Below are positions 34,859-43,644 of a DNA stretch of 64,000 nt, one piece after another. Each line of letters opens with the position of its first letter. Positions within the stretch are counted from its first letter, which is position 1. The notes beneath the pieces are model-generated. The model worked only from the letters and a program-made list of their open reading frames with translations. It was not told the DNA's origin and ran no database searches. Origin of the DNA: Actinomycetes bacterium (GTDB taxonomy: Bacteria; Actinomycetota; Actinomycetes; Propionibacteriales; Propionibacteriaceae); the NCBI GenBank assembly GCA_023393755.1, contig JAEXCA010000108.1, forward strand, positions 13,260 through 77,259, in the 5' to 3' direction. The position numbers and the translations under genes are program-made.

Positions 34859-36958
34859 ATGAGAACTTCGGATCTGCCCGGTCCGGCGCAGGACACCGTC
34901 CTGGGCGCCCGGGTAACCGACGAAGGAACCCATTTCTGCTTGTGGGCGCCGCGCGCCAGTCGCGTGGAACTGGCGCTGGTCGACGACCAGGACGTCCAGC
35001 ACAACTGGGATCTGGCCCTGGGGCCGGACGGCACCTGGTCGGTCTTCGTGCCCGAGGTCGGGCACGGGCAGCGGTACGGCTACCGGGTGCACGGCGAGTG
35101 GGATCCGAGCACCGGACGCCGGTTCAACCCGGCGAAGCTGCTGGTGGATCCCTACGCCAGGGCGATCACCGGCGGTGTCGACTACGCCGGGCCGATCTTC
35201 GATCACACCCCGGAGTCGAACTTCCAGCCCGATCCGACCGACTCCTTCGGCGCGGTGCCGCTCAGCGTCGTCGTGGCGGACAGCCCACCCCCGACGCCCC
35301 TGGCCAGCCGTCCCGGCCTGGACGAACTGGTGGTCTACGAGACCCACCTCAAGGGCTACACGGTGCAGCACCCGACCGTCCCCGAGCACCTCCGCGGCAG
35401 CTACGGCGGCATGGCCTACCCGGCGGTGATCGAGCACCTGCTCTCCCTCGGGGTGAACGCGGTCGAGTTCCTGCCGCTGCACCACTTCGCCTCCGAGCCG
35501 TTCATCATCGGACGCGGGCTGCGCAACTACTGGGGCTACAACACCCTCGGCTTCTTCGCCCCGCACGCCGCCTACTCCACCACCGGCACGCTCGGCCAGC
35601 AGGTCGCCGAGTTCAAGGCGATGGTCTCCGCGCTGCACGAGGCCGGCATCGCCGTCCTGCTCGACGTGGTCTACAACCACACCTGCGAGGGCGGCCACGA
35701 GGGCCCCACGCTCAGCTGGCGGGGCATCGACCACGGCGCCTACTACCGGCTGGCCGAGGATCGGCGCAACGACTACGACGTCACCGGCTGCGGCAACGCG
35801 CTGGACACCTCCCAGCCCGCCACCCTGCGGATGGTGATGGATTCGCTGCGCTACTGGGTGACCGAGATGGGGGTGGACGGCTTCCGGTTCGACCTGCAGA
35901 CCACGCTGATCCGGGACGCCCGCCACCACGTCGACCAGAACCACCCGTTCAAGCAGCAGGTGGCCGCCGACCCGGCCCTGACTGAAACGATTCTGATCTC
36001 CGAACCCTGGGATCTCGGCCCCTACGGCTACCAGGTCGGACGCTGGGGCGCCGGTTGGTCGGAGTGGAACGACAGGTTCCGCGGCTACACCCGGGACTTC
36101 TGGCGGGGTGCCACCCACGGCGTCGCCGAGCTCGCCACCCGGCTCTCCGGCTCGTCCGACATCTTCGACCACAGCGGCCGGCCGGCCACCAGTTCGGTGA
36201 ACTTCGTCACCGCCCACGACGGCTTCACCATGCGAGACCTGACCACCTACGACCTCAAGCACAACGAGGACAACGCCGAACGCAACCGCGACGGCACCGA
36301 CGACAACCGCTCCTGGAACCACGGCTACGAGGGCGAGACCGACGATCCGGCGATCGTCGCCGCCCGGCAGCGCACCACCCGGAACCTGATGGCCACCCTG
36401 CTGCTCTCCGACGGCATCCCGATGATCACCGCCGGCGACGAGATGGGACGCACCCAGCGCGGCAACAACAACGCCTACTGCCAGGACTCGCCGGTCTCCT
36501 GGGTGGAGTGGACGGACGTCTGGCAGGAGCAGCTCGATCTCACGACCGCGCTGCTGAAGCTGCGGGCGACCCACCGGCTGCTCCGTCCGACCAGCTTCCG
36601 GCGCAGGGAGGACCTCCTGGACGCCGACGGGGAGCCGACCGGACGGGCCAGCGTCGGCTGGTTCAGCGAGACCGGTGAGGAGATGACCGTCGAGCAGTGG
36701 CACGACGGCGGCCGCCGCACCCTGGCGCAGTACATCGGCGACGCCGGCGAGGGCTGGTACCTGGTGGTGCATTCCGCCGCCGAACCGATCGAGGTCACCC
36801 TGCCCGGAGCGCCCTGGGCCGCCACCTACACCGTGGCGGTGCAGACCGGACTGCCCGGCGAGTTGCCCACCGAGCCCGTCCCGGCGGGTTCGGCGATCGA
36901 GGTCCCCGGACGCACCATGGTGGTGTTCTCCACCACCCTTCCGGAGGCCGCGGACTGA
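34859..36958 (+). CDS. glgX: Glycogen debranching enzyme
   Basis: GH13 isoamylase-type enzyme, 699 aa, hydrolysing alpha-1,6 branches of phosphorylase-trimmed glycogen. An N-terminal CBM48 (THFCLWAPRASRVELALVDD) is followed by the barrel with nucleophile Asp in VDGFRFDLQTTL, acid/base Glu in ILISEPWDLGPYGYQVG and Asp in VTAHDGFTMRDL; DEMGRTQRGNNNAYCQD is a GlgX hallmark. ATG 34859 was chosen by family alignment; an in-frame GTG at 34790 exists. First gene of a forward glycogen cluster, divergent from the cysteine desulfurase. Confidence 0.95.
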   Translation: MRTSDLPGPAQDTVLGARVTDEGTHFCLWAPRASRVELALVDDQDVQHNWDLALGPDGTWSVFVPEVGHGQRYGYRVHGEWDPSTGRRFNPAKLLVDPYARAITGGVDYAGPIFDHTPESNFQPDPTDSFGAVPLSVVVADSPPPTPLASRPGLDELVVYETHLKGYTVQHPTVPEHLRGSYGGMAYPAVIEHLLSLGVNAVEFLPLHHFASEPFIIGRGLRNYWGYNTLGFFAPHAAYSTTGTLGQQVAEFKAMVSALHEAGIAVLLDVVYNHTCEGGHEGPTLSWRGIDHGAYYRLAEDRRNDYDVTGCGNALDTSQPATLRMVMDSLRYWVTEMGVDGFRFDLQTTLIRDARHHVDQNHPFKQQVAADPALTETILISEPWDLGPYGYQVGRWGAGWSEWNDRFRGYTRDFWRGATHGVAELATRLSGSSDIFDHSGRPATSSVNFVTAHDGFTMRDLTTYDLKHNEDNAERNRDGTDDNRSWNHGYEGETDDPAIVAARQRTTRNLMATLLLSDGIPMITAGDEMGRTQRGNNNAYCQDSPVSWVEWTDVWQEQLDLTTALLKLRATHRLLRPTSFRRREDLLDADGEPTGRASVGWFSETGEEMTVEQWHDGGRRTLAQYIGDAGEGWYLVVHSAAEPIEVTLPGAPWAATYTVAVQTGLPGELPTEPVPAGSAIEVPGRTMVVFSTTLPEAAD

Positions 36959-36984
36959 CCTGTCCAGACCGGTGAGGGATTGGG

Positions 36985-36990
36985 TAGGTT
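36985..36990 (+). promoter_or_regulatory. -10 box of glgE
   Basis: TAGGTT lies 6 bp before GTG 36997, the leaderless spacing used by many genes here. It implies that glgE can be transcribed separately from glgX, whose stop is 38 bp upstream. Confidence 0.45.
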
Positions 36991-36996
36991 GTCCCC

Positions 36997-39078
36997 GTGG
37001 CAGCATCGAAGACCCCTCGTCGGTCCCCCCAGCCCCGTCAGCCGTCGCCGCAGCCGGCACCGGCGAAGCCGGAACCGCAGCCGCTGGAACTCACCGGAGT
37101 GGGGCCGCAGGTTCCCGCCCTGCCCCGCGGGTTCGGCCGGATCCCGGTGGCCAAGGTCGAACCGGTGATCGAGGGCGGCGCCTACCCGGCCAAGGCGACG
37201 GTGGGCGAGCTGATCCCGATCCGCGCCAAGGTGTTCCGGGAGGGCCACGACGCGGTGAACGCCTCGGTGGTTCTGACCGACCCGAAGGGCCGCGAGACCC
37301 GGGTCGACATGACGCCCATGGAGCCCCGCGGGCTGGATCCGTGGGAGGCGTGGGTGCGTCCCGATGCCGAGGGCGCCTGGACCTTCCGCGTCGAGGGCTG
37401 GTCGGATCCCTGGCACACCTGGCTGCACAACGCCGAGGCGAAGCTGCCGGCCGGGGTCGACGTCGAACTGGTCTGCCTGGAGGGCAGGACCCTGCTCGAC
37501 CAGACCGCCGAGCTGGCCGAGGCCGCCGGTGATCCGGTGCAGGCGTCCATTCTGCGGGCGACCGCCATGCTGCTGATCCCGGAGCGTCCGGTGGACGAGC
37601 TGCTCGAGGTCGCCACCGCGGCCGGGATCAAGCACACCATGGAGAAGTACGGCCCGCGCGAGCTGGTCTCCCCCACCGCCGACTTCCCGCTGTTCGTGGA
37701 CCGCAGGCGGGCGCTGTTCGGTAGCTGGTACGAGTTCTTCCCGCGCTCCATCGGCGCCCACCGCGACGACGCCGGCCAGTGGCATTCCGGCAGCTTCGAC
37801 AGCTGCCACGAACGCCTCGAACAGGTCGCGGCGATGGGTTTCGACGTGGTCTACCTGCCGCCGATCCACCCGATCGGCACCGCCTTCCGGAAGGGGAAGA
37901 ACAACACCCTCACCCCGGGTCCGGAGGATCCCGGCTCACCGTGGGCGATCGGCGCCCCCGAGGGCGGCCACGACGCCATCCACCCCGACCTGGGCGACTT
38001 CGACGCCTTCGACAGGTTCGTCGCCAGGGCCAACGAACTCGGCCTGGAGGTGGCGCTCGACTTCGCGCTGCAGGCCTCCCCCGACCACCCCTGGGTGAAG
38101 GACCACCCGGAGTGGTTCACCACCCGGCTGGACGGCACCATCGCCTACGCCGAGAACCCGCCGAAGAAGTACCAGGACATCTACCCGATCAACTTCGACA
38201 ACGATCCGGTGGGGATCTACCACGAGGTGCTGCGGATCCTGCGGCTGTGGATGTCCCACGGGGTGCGGATCTTCCGGGTGGACAACCCGCACACCAAGCC
38301 GCTGGACTTCTGGGCCTGGGTGATGAAGGAGATCCGGGCCACCGACCCCGACGTGATCTTCCTGGCAGAGGCGTTCACCAAACCGGAGATGATGCACGCG
38401 CTGGGCAAGATCGGCTACCACCAGTCCTACACCTACTTCACCTGGCGCAACGAGAAGTGGGAGCTCGAGGAGTACCTGACCGAACTCAGCCGGGAGATGG
38501 ACTCCTTCTACCGGCCCAACTTCTTCGTCAACACCCCCGACATCAACCCGACCTACCTGCAGTCCGGCAACCCCGCCGCGTTCACCATCCGGGCGGTGCT
38601 GGCGGCCACCGGCTCACCCACCTGGGGGGTCTACTCCGGCTACGAGTTGTTCGAGCACGAGCCGCTGAAGCCCGGCGGCGAGGAGTACCGCGACTCGGAG
38701 AAGTACGAGTACCGGCCGCGCGACCACACCGCCGAACCCAACCTGAACCTGCTGCTGGGCACGCTCAACCAGATCCGGCGGGATCACCCGGCGCTGCAGC
38801 AGCTGCGGCAGATCACCTTCCACCACGCACCGCACGATCAGGTGATCGCCTACTCCAAGACCGACGGCGACGACACCGTGATCACGATCTGCAGCCTCGA
38901 CCAGTACGGCATGGTCGAGAGCGACGTCTACCTCGATCTCGCGGCCCTCGGCCTGCCCGGACGCTCCGAGGTCCGGCTGCGGGACGAGCTGACCGGTGCC
39001 ACCTTCACCTGGGGCGAACGCAACTACGTCCGGCTGTCGCCGGCCAGTCCGGCGCACATCCTGCACGTCCTGGGCTGA
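36997..39078 (+). CDS. glgE: Alpha-1,4-glucan:maltose-1-phosphate maltosyltransferase
   Basis: Extends alpha-glucan chains by transferring maltose from maltose-1-phosphate, the defining step of the GlgE pathway. The 693-aa GH13_3 protein has an N-terminal Pro/Gln-rich tail (residues 1-35), a beta domain, then the catalytic domain: FDVVYLPPIHPIG, nucleophile Asp in IFRVDNPHTKPLDFW, acid/base Glu in VIFLAEAFTKPEMM, and FFVNTPDINPTYLQ. GTG 36997 is set by the -10 box. Its stop overlaps the maltokinase start, so enzyme and substrate-forming kinase are coupled. Confidence 0.97.
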   Translation: MAASKTPRRSPQPRQPSPQPAPAKPEPQPLELTGVGPQVPALPRGFGRIPVAKVEPVIEGGAYPAKATVGELIPIRAKVFREGHDAVNASVVLTDPKGRETRVDMTPMEPRGLDPWEAWVRPDAEGAWTFRVEGWSDPWHTWLHNAEAKLPAGVDVELVCLEGRTLLDQTAELAEAAGDPVQASILRATAMLLIPERPVDELLEVATAAGIKHTMEKYGPRELVSPTADFPLFVDRRRALFGSWYEFFPRSIGAHRDDAGQWHSGSFDSCHERLEQVAAMGFDVVYLPPIHPIGTAFRKGKNNTLTPGPEDPGSPWAIGAPEGGHDAIHPDLGDFDAFDRFVARANELGLEVALDFALQASPDHPWVKDHPEWFTTRLDGTIAYAENPPKKYQDIYPINFDNDPVGIYHEVLRILRLWMSHGVRIFRVDNPHTKPLDFWAWVMKEIRATDPDVIFLAEAFTKPEMMHALGKIGYHQSYTYFTWRNEKWELEEYLTELSREMDSFYRPNFFVNTPDINPTYLQSGNPAAFTIRAVLAATGSPTWGVYSGYELFEHEPLKPGGEEYRDSEKYEYRPRDHTAEPNLNLLLGTLNQIRRDHPALQQLRQITFHHAPHDQVIAYSKTDGDDTVITICSLDQYGMVESDVYLDLAALGLPGRSEVRLRDELTGATFTWGERNYVRLSPASPAHILHVLG

Positions 39079-40301
39079 TGTCCGTGGGCTGGCCGGAGTA
39101 CCTCCGGCGGGCGCGGTGGTTCCGGATCGGCGACGAGGACCGGCTGATCGGGATCGAGCCGCTCGGCTGGTACACCCCGCCGGGTGCGCTGCCCGCCGTC
39201 CGCTCGGAACTGGCCGGCCTCGAGCCGGACGGAGCGGACGCCTACCACCTGCTGGCGGGCTACCTGCCGCCGGGCACCGCCGAGCCCGAAGCGCTGATCG
39301 GGACCACGCAGCTCGCCGGGCTGGGCCCGGTGGACGTGGTGGACGCCGCCGCCTCCCCCACCGCCATGACGGCCCTGCTGGACGCGCTGCTGACACCGTC
39401 CGCCATGAGCTGGCGCCGGCACCCGTCAAGGCTTCGGCCGGTGCGGTTGCTGGGAGCCGAGCAGAGCAACTCGGCGGTGGTCGCCGGCGACTCGCTGATC
39501 AAGGTCTTCCGCCGGCTCAGCCCGGGCCCCAACCCCGACCCGGAGTTGCTCGCCGCCCTCGCCGGCGGGCCGGTGCCCGCGCTGCACGGGGTGCTCAGCC
39601 GGGCCGGCTACGACCTGCTGGTCGCCACCGAGTTCCTGCCCGATGCCCGCGACGGCTGGGAGTTCGCCACCGCGGCCTGCGCCGCCGGTCGCCGGATCGA
39701 CGACGAGGTGGGCGAGCTGGGGGTCGCCCTGCGCCGGGTGCACGACCGGCTGGCCGCGGCCTTCGGCACGCGCCGCGGCTCGGCGGCACAGTTGCGGCGG
39801 CGGCTGCTCGCCGACCTCGACCGGGCGGTGGCGGAGCTTCCGGTGCTGGCCCCGCACCGCGCCGGGCTGGCGTCCGCCCTGGCGTCCCTCCCGGACGGCG
39901 GGATGGTCACCCAGCGGGTGCACGGCGACTTCCATCTCGGCCAGGCGCTGCTCACCGGCAACGGCTGGCGGCTGATCGACTTCGAGGGCGAGCCCGGGGC
40001 GCCGATCGCCGAGCGCCGGGCGTACGACTCGCCCTGGCGCGACGTCGCCGGCCTGTTGCGGTCGCTGGACTACGCCCGCTCGGGCCACAGCGACCCGGAC
40101 GGCCGGCAGGCCATCGACTGGCGCGACCGGGCCCGCGCCGCCTTCCTGGCTGGCTACGGCGAGGATCCGGCGACTTTCGGGCTGTTGACCGCCCACGAAG
40201 TGGCCCGGATGGTGTACGAAGTGGGGTACGAGGTCCGGAATCGTCCCGACTGGGTAGGCATTCCGCTCTCCGCGGTCGAGAATGTGGCAACCAGGCACTA
40301 G
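39078..40301 (+). CDS. mak: Maltokinase
   Basis: Phosphorylates maltose to maltose-1-phosphate, the GlgE donor. The 407-aa protein has the bilobal aminoglycoside-phosphotransferase-like fold with VVAGDSLIKVFRRL (ATP lysine), the catalytic HGDFHLGQALL and metal-binding LIDFEGEPG motifs of Mak/Pep2. It is encoded without the TreS fusion seen in some actinobacteria. ATG 39078 overlaps the glgE stop as TGATG. Maltose would have to come from trehalose by a TreS encoded elsewhere, or from glycogen breakdown. Confidence 0.93.
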   Translation: MSVGWPEYLRRARWFRIGDEDRLIGIEPLGWYTPPGALPAVRSELAGLEPDGADAYHLLAGYLPPGTAEPEALIGTTQLAGLGPVDVVDAAASPTAMTALLDALLTPSAMSWRRHPSRLRPVRLLGAEQSNSAVVAGDSLIKVFRRLSPGPNPDPELLAALAGGPVPALHGVLSRAGYDLLVATEFLPDARDGWEFATAACAAGRRIDDEVGELGVALRRVHDRLAAAFGTRRGSAAQLRRRLLADLDRAVAELPVLAPHRAGLASALASLPDGGMVTQRVHGDFHLGQALLTGNGWRLIDFEGEPGAPIAERRAYDSPWRDVAGLLRSLDYARSGHSDPDGRQAIDWRDRARAAFLAGYGEDPATFGLLTAHEVARMVYEVGYEVRNRPDWVGIPLSAVENVATRH

Positions 40302-40310
40302 GAGAATCCA

Positions 40311-42206
40311 ATGGCATATGACGTGAACGGCGGCCTGACCGGTTGGGATCTGGAGGGCTTCCACAACGGTGGTGACACCGAGTGCTGGCGCCGGCTGGGC
40401 GCCCATCAGGTCACCCTGATCGACGACGAGCGGGGCGAGATCCAGGGCACCCGGTTCGCGGTCTGGGCGCCCAACGCCGCCGAGGTGCGGCTGAACGCCG
40501 ACTTCAACTGGTGGACCGGCGACGCGATGCACCTGGTGCCGGGCTCGGGGGTGTGGTCGCTGTTCGTCGAGGGCGTCGACGAGGGCGCGCTGTACAAGTT
40601 CAACATCCTGGGCCGCGACGGCATCTGGCGGGAGAAGGTCGATCCGATGGCCTTCTTCGCCGAGCAGGCGCCGGCGAACTCCTCGATCGTCTACCGGAGC
40701 CGGTACCTGTGGGCCGACGACGAGTGGATGGCGAAGCGGGCCACGGCGGCACCCCACCGCGAGCCGATGAGCATCTACGAGGTGCACCTGGGCAGCTGGC
40801 GCAAGGGCAAGACCTACCTGGAACTGGCCGAGGAGCTGGTCGAGTACGTCAGCTGGCAGGGCTTCACCCACGTCGAGCTCATGCCGGTCACCGAGCACCC
40901 CTTCGAGGGCTCCTGGGGCTACCAGGTGACCAACTACTTCGCCCCGCAGTCGCGGCTGGGCCGGCCGGACGAGTTCCGCTACCTGGTCGACCGGCTGCAC
41001 CAGGCCGGCATCGGCGTCATCCTCGACTGGGTGCCGGGCCACTTCCCCAAGGACGAGTGGGCGCTGGGACGGTTCGACGGCACCGCCCTGTACGAGCATG
41101 CCGACCCGCGGCAGGGCGAGCACAAGGACTGGGGCACCTACATCTTCAACTACGGCCGCAACGAGGTGAAGTCCTTCCTGGTCAGCAACGCGCTGTACTG
41201 GGTGACCGAGTTCCACATCGACGCGCTGCGGGTGGACGCGGTGGCGTCCATGCTCTACCTGGACTACTCCCGCGAGGACGGCGAGTGGGTGCCGAACGTC
41301 CACGGCGGCAACGAGAACCTGGAGGCGATCGACTTCCTCCGCTACGTCAACAAGCACCTGTACGAGCGGGTGCCGGGCGTGGTGATGATCGCCGAGGAGT
41401 CGACCTCCTTCGGCGGCGTGACCAAGCCGGTGCATGAGGGCGGGCTGGGCTTCGGCTTCAAGTGGAACATGGGCTGGATGAACGACTCGCTGCGCTACCT
41501 GGCGCTGGAGCCGATCTACCGGCAGTACCACCACCACGAGATGACCTTCGCGATGGTGTACGCGTACTCGGAGAACTTCGTCCTGCCGATCAGCCACGAC
41601 GAGGTGGTGCACGGCAAGGGCTCGATGATCAACAAGATCCCGCAGGACACCTGGCGGCAGTTCGCCACGCTGCGCGCGTTCTACTCGTTCATGTGGGCGT
41701 TCCCGGGCAAGCAGTTGCTGTTCATGGGTTGTGAGTTCGGCCAGCGCACCGAGTTCAACGAGGCGACCAGCCTGGAGTGGTGGGTCAGCGACCTGTGGGG
41801 TCACCACGGCCTGCAGCGGATGATCAAGGACCTCAACGCGATCTACACCACCCATCCCGAGCTGTGGGAACTGGACACCGATCCGGAGGGCTTCCGGTGG
41901 ATCAACGCCGACGACGCCGGCGGCAACACCTACTCCTGGCTGCGCACCGATTCGACCGGACGCCAGCTCGCGGTGGTGGTCAACTTCTCCTCCGAGCCGT
42001 GGGACAACTACCGGCTCGGACTGCCCGCCACCGGGGTGTGGAAAGAGATCTTCAACTCCGACTCCGAGATCTACGACGGCTCCGGCACCCACGGCAACCT
42101 CGGTCAGGTGGTGGCCACCGACGAGGGACACGACGGGCTGCCCGCCAGCGCTCAGGTGGTGGTGCCGCCCCTGGGTGCGGTCTTCCTGGAGTACGCCGGC
42201 GACTAA
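40311..42206 (+). CDS. glgB: 1,4-alpha-glucan branching enzyme
   Basis: Introduces alpha-1,6 branches into linear glucan made by GlgE. The 631-aa protein has CBM48 (GTRFAVWAPNAAEVRLNADF) and a GH13 barrel with nucleophile Asp in IDALRVDAVASMLYLDY, Glu in GVVMIAEESTSFGG and Asp in PISHDEVVHGKGSM. It starts 9 bp after mak with AGGAG upstream. It lacks the extra N1 domain of longer branching enzymes. Its last ~60 codons are duplicated as a broken copy at 42385-42560. Confidence 0.97.
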   Translation: MAYDVNGGLTGWDLEGFHNGGDTECWRRLGAHQVTLIDDERGEIQGTRFAVWAPNAAEVRLNADFNWWTGDAMHLVPGSGVWSLFVEGVDEGALYKFNILGRDGIWREKVDPMAFFAEQAPANSSIVYRSRYLWADDEWMAKRATAAPHREPMSIYEVHLGSWRKGKTYLELAEELVEYVSWQGFTHVELMPVTEHPFEGSWGYQVTNYFAPQSRLGRPDEFRYLVDRLHQAGIGVILDWVPGHFPKDEWALGRFDGTALYEHADPRQGEHKDWGTYIFNYGRNEVKSFLVSNALYWVTEFHIDALRVDAVASMLYLDYSREDGEWVPNVHGGNENLEAIDFLRYVNKHLYERVPGVVMIAEESTSFGGVTKPVHEGGLGFGFKWNMGWMNDSLRYLALEPIYRQYHHHEMTFAMVYAYSENFVLPISHDEVVHGKGSMINKIPQDTWRQFATLRAFYSFMWAFPGKQLLFMGCEFGQRTEFNEATSLEWWVSDLWGHHGLQRMIKDLNAIYTTHPELWELDTDPEGFRWINADDAGGNTYSWLRTDSTGRQLAVVVNFSSEPWDNYRLGLPATGVWKEIFNSDSEIYDGSGTHGNLGQVVATDEGHDGLPASAQVVVPPLGAVFLEYAGD

Positions 42207-42222
42207 CTGACCCGGTCCGGCG

Positions 42223-42384
42223 TCAGAACAGGGCGCTCATCAGGTCGCGACGGGCCTTCAGCACGGCCGGATCGGAGTTTCCGACGGTCTCGAACAACTC
42301 CAGCAGCCGTAGCCGCACGGTTTCGCGCTCCGCGCCGGAGGTGTTGCAGATCAGCTCCAGCAGCCGGTTGAGGCCCGCTTGGCT
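42223..42384 (-). pseudogene. Duplicated 3' tail of the ybbN gene
   Basis: The reverse strand reads NRLLELICNTSGAERETVRL and RLLELFETVGNSDPAVLKAR up to RRDLMSALF and a stop, matching the last ~50 residues of the thioredoxin-like protein at 43645-44532. Several substitutions are conservative, so this looks like an orthologous or older copy rather than random decay. It has no start and cannot make the full protein. It lies directly after glgB, in the place where the ancestral ybbN tail would be expected. Confidence 0.75.
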
Positions 42385-42560
42385 GGGACAACCACCAGAT
42401 CGGCCTTCCCGCCGCCGGGGTGTGGAAGGAGATCTTCAAGACTCCGACTTTGAGGGCCTACGACGGCTCCGGCACCCGCGGCCAAGGCGCTGGCGGTCGT
42501 CCAAGGGCACAACGGCCTGCCCGCCAGCGCTCAGGTCGTGGTGCCGTCAGGGCCGCGCTG
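42385..42560 (+). pseudogene. Duplicated 3' tail of glgB
   Basis: Similarity to glgB resumes abruptly at gggacaac (42385, matching 42001) and runs through gccgccggggtgtgg, tacgacggctccggcacccg and ctgcccgccagcgctcaggt to about 42560, with small indels that break the frame. With 42223-42384 it shows that a 384-bp unit spanning the glgB-ybbN junction was tandemly duplicated. Confidence 0.75.
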
Positions 42561-42648
42561 TGTAGTTCGGACCTGATCGGGGCTTCGGCCCAAAGCTCAA
42601 GACAGCGTGGGCGCTCGCAACCCTGGCCGTTTGCTCGGAAGCGCGCGT

Positions 42649-43215
42649 ATGGAACTTCTCCCCGTGACTACGGCCGAAGCCAGTTACTTGACGACCGAGC
42701 AAGCAGAGTTCTACGAGCTGGCATTCGGCCACACGCCGACCTTTGAGGAGCATCAGGAGTATGTCCGCGTGTTCGGGAAGGTTCCGAGCCCGTCCGACTT
42801 CCGAGCCTATTTGGCTTCGTCCGAAGCTGAAAGTAGATACCTCGAACAGCAGCGCGACGCTAGCTCGGAGACAGGGGAGCGGGGCAGTCTGGAGCCGATG
42901 GCGGTCTGGTCACACAAGTTCTTCGAGTATGGAAAGTGGATCGGAAGAGATGTCTGGTCGCTGTCTCTGATGCCCAAGCAGGCAATCCTCGGTGGATCCG
43001 CATGGGAGAAGGCGGTCAACTTGCAGGAGGGCTGGAAGGCCGTCTATAAGAAGTTCAAGGGCAGCCGCCATTGGACGCGGTACAAGAGCCAAGGCGCGGA
43101 CGAGAGCATGGAGAAGCAGTACTACTGCCATGGCATGTATGGAATGATCAAGACTCCGTGGAGCCTTGAGCCGTCCAGGAAGCCTGCTGACGTCAGCAGT
43201 GTGACCTGCGATTGA
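42649..43215 (+). CDS. Unknown protein with DUF2599-like C-terminus, in lower-GC insert
   Basis: A 188-aa protein, not firmly assignable. It starts MELLPVTTAEASYLTTEQAE and has no signal peptide or membrane helix. The C-terminal half has WIGRDVWSLSLMPKQAILGG, AWEKAVNLQEGWKAVYKKF and EKQYYCHGMYGMIKTPWSLE ending in PSRKP. This resembles the CH...K.W.LEPSR pattern I associate with DUF2599 domains, which occur in exported or toxin-like bacterial proteins; that match is from memory. Base composition is clearly lower in GC than the neighbours, and the gene sits in the insert that splits the glgB/ybbN tail duplication, so it was probably acquired. It is followed 15 bp later by a small membrane protein gene. 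Confidence 0.6.
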   Translation: MELLPVTTAEASYLTTEQAEFYELAFGHTPTFEEHQEYVRVFGKVPSPSDFRAYLASSEAESRYLEQQRDASSETGERGSLEPMAVWSHKFFEYGKWIGRDVWSLSLMPKQAILGGSAWEKAVNLQEGWKAVYKKFKGSRHWTRYKSQGADESMEKQYYCHGMYGMIKTPWSLEPSRKPADVSSVTCD

Positions 43216-43230
43216 GGGAGCCTCCCTGCC

Positions 43231-43593
43231 ATGACTGTGCTGGAGTTGGCGATCGTACTCTGCGGCGCGCTTGCCGTAGTGATTGGGTTGGCTCTGCTGA
43301 CGTTTTCCGGCCTTCGTCTACGTAAACGGTCTCGGTTCACCGCGGCCGGGGTGACCCTCAATGTGGCGTTGTGCTTGGTTGTGCCTGCACTCGGGATTCT
43401 CCTGCCACGGCACCTTCTTGCCAGCTACAGCAATCTGCTGGATATCGATGTGCGGGACTTCTTTGCCCAGTCCGCATCATCGTTCGAGGTGTTCGTGTGG
43501 ACGCTCTTCTTCCTGACTGGCGCGGCGCTGGTGGTGAACCTCCTTCACCAGACGGCTCGTGGCGCGCCACGCAGTGGCAGCCAAACGACGTGA
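43231..43593 (+). CDS. Small integral membrane protein, in lower-GC insert
   Basis: A 120-aa protein with three predicted membrane helices (LELAIVLCGALAVVIGLALL, AAGVTLNVALCLVVPALGIL, FVWTLFFLTGAALVVNLL) and a basic loop LRLRKRSRF. No family recognised. ATG 43231 follows GGGAGCC by 9 bp. It lies 15 bp after the DUF2599-like gene on the same strand, so the two are probably co-transcribed. Such a pair could be a toxin with its membrane immunity protein, but nothing in the sequence proves this. The C-terminal tail (ARGAPRSGSQTT) is hydrophilic and near the right edge of the insert. Confidence 0.55.
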   Translation: MTVLELAIVLCGALAVVIGLALLTFSGLRLRKRSRFTAAGVTLNVALCLVVPALGILLPRHLLASYSNLLDIDVRDFFAQSASSFEVFVWTLFFLTGAALVVNLLHQTARGAPRSGSQTT

Positions 43594-43644
43594 CCCTGGA
43601 CGGAGGTGGACTGGCACGACGCCTCCGGACACCGTTCATCGGCC

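Noticed and set aside
42203..42439. 78-codon minus-strand frame after glgB as a new gene
   Set aside because: It covers the duplicated ybbN tail in the wrong frame and part of the glgB duplicate.
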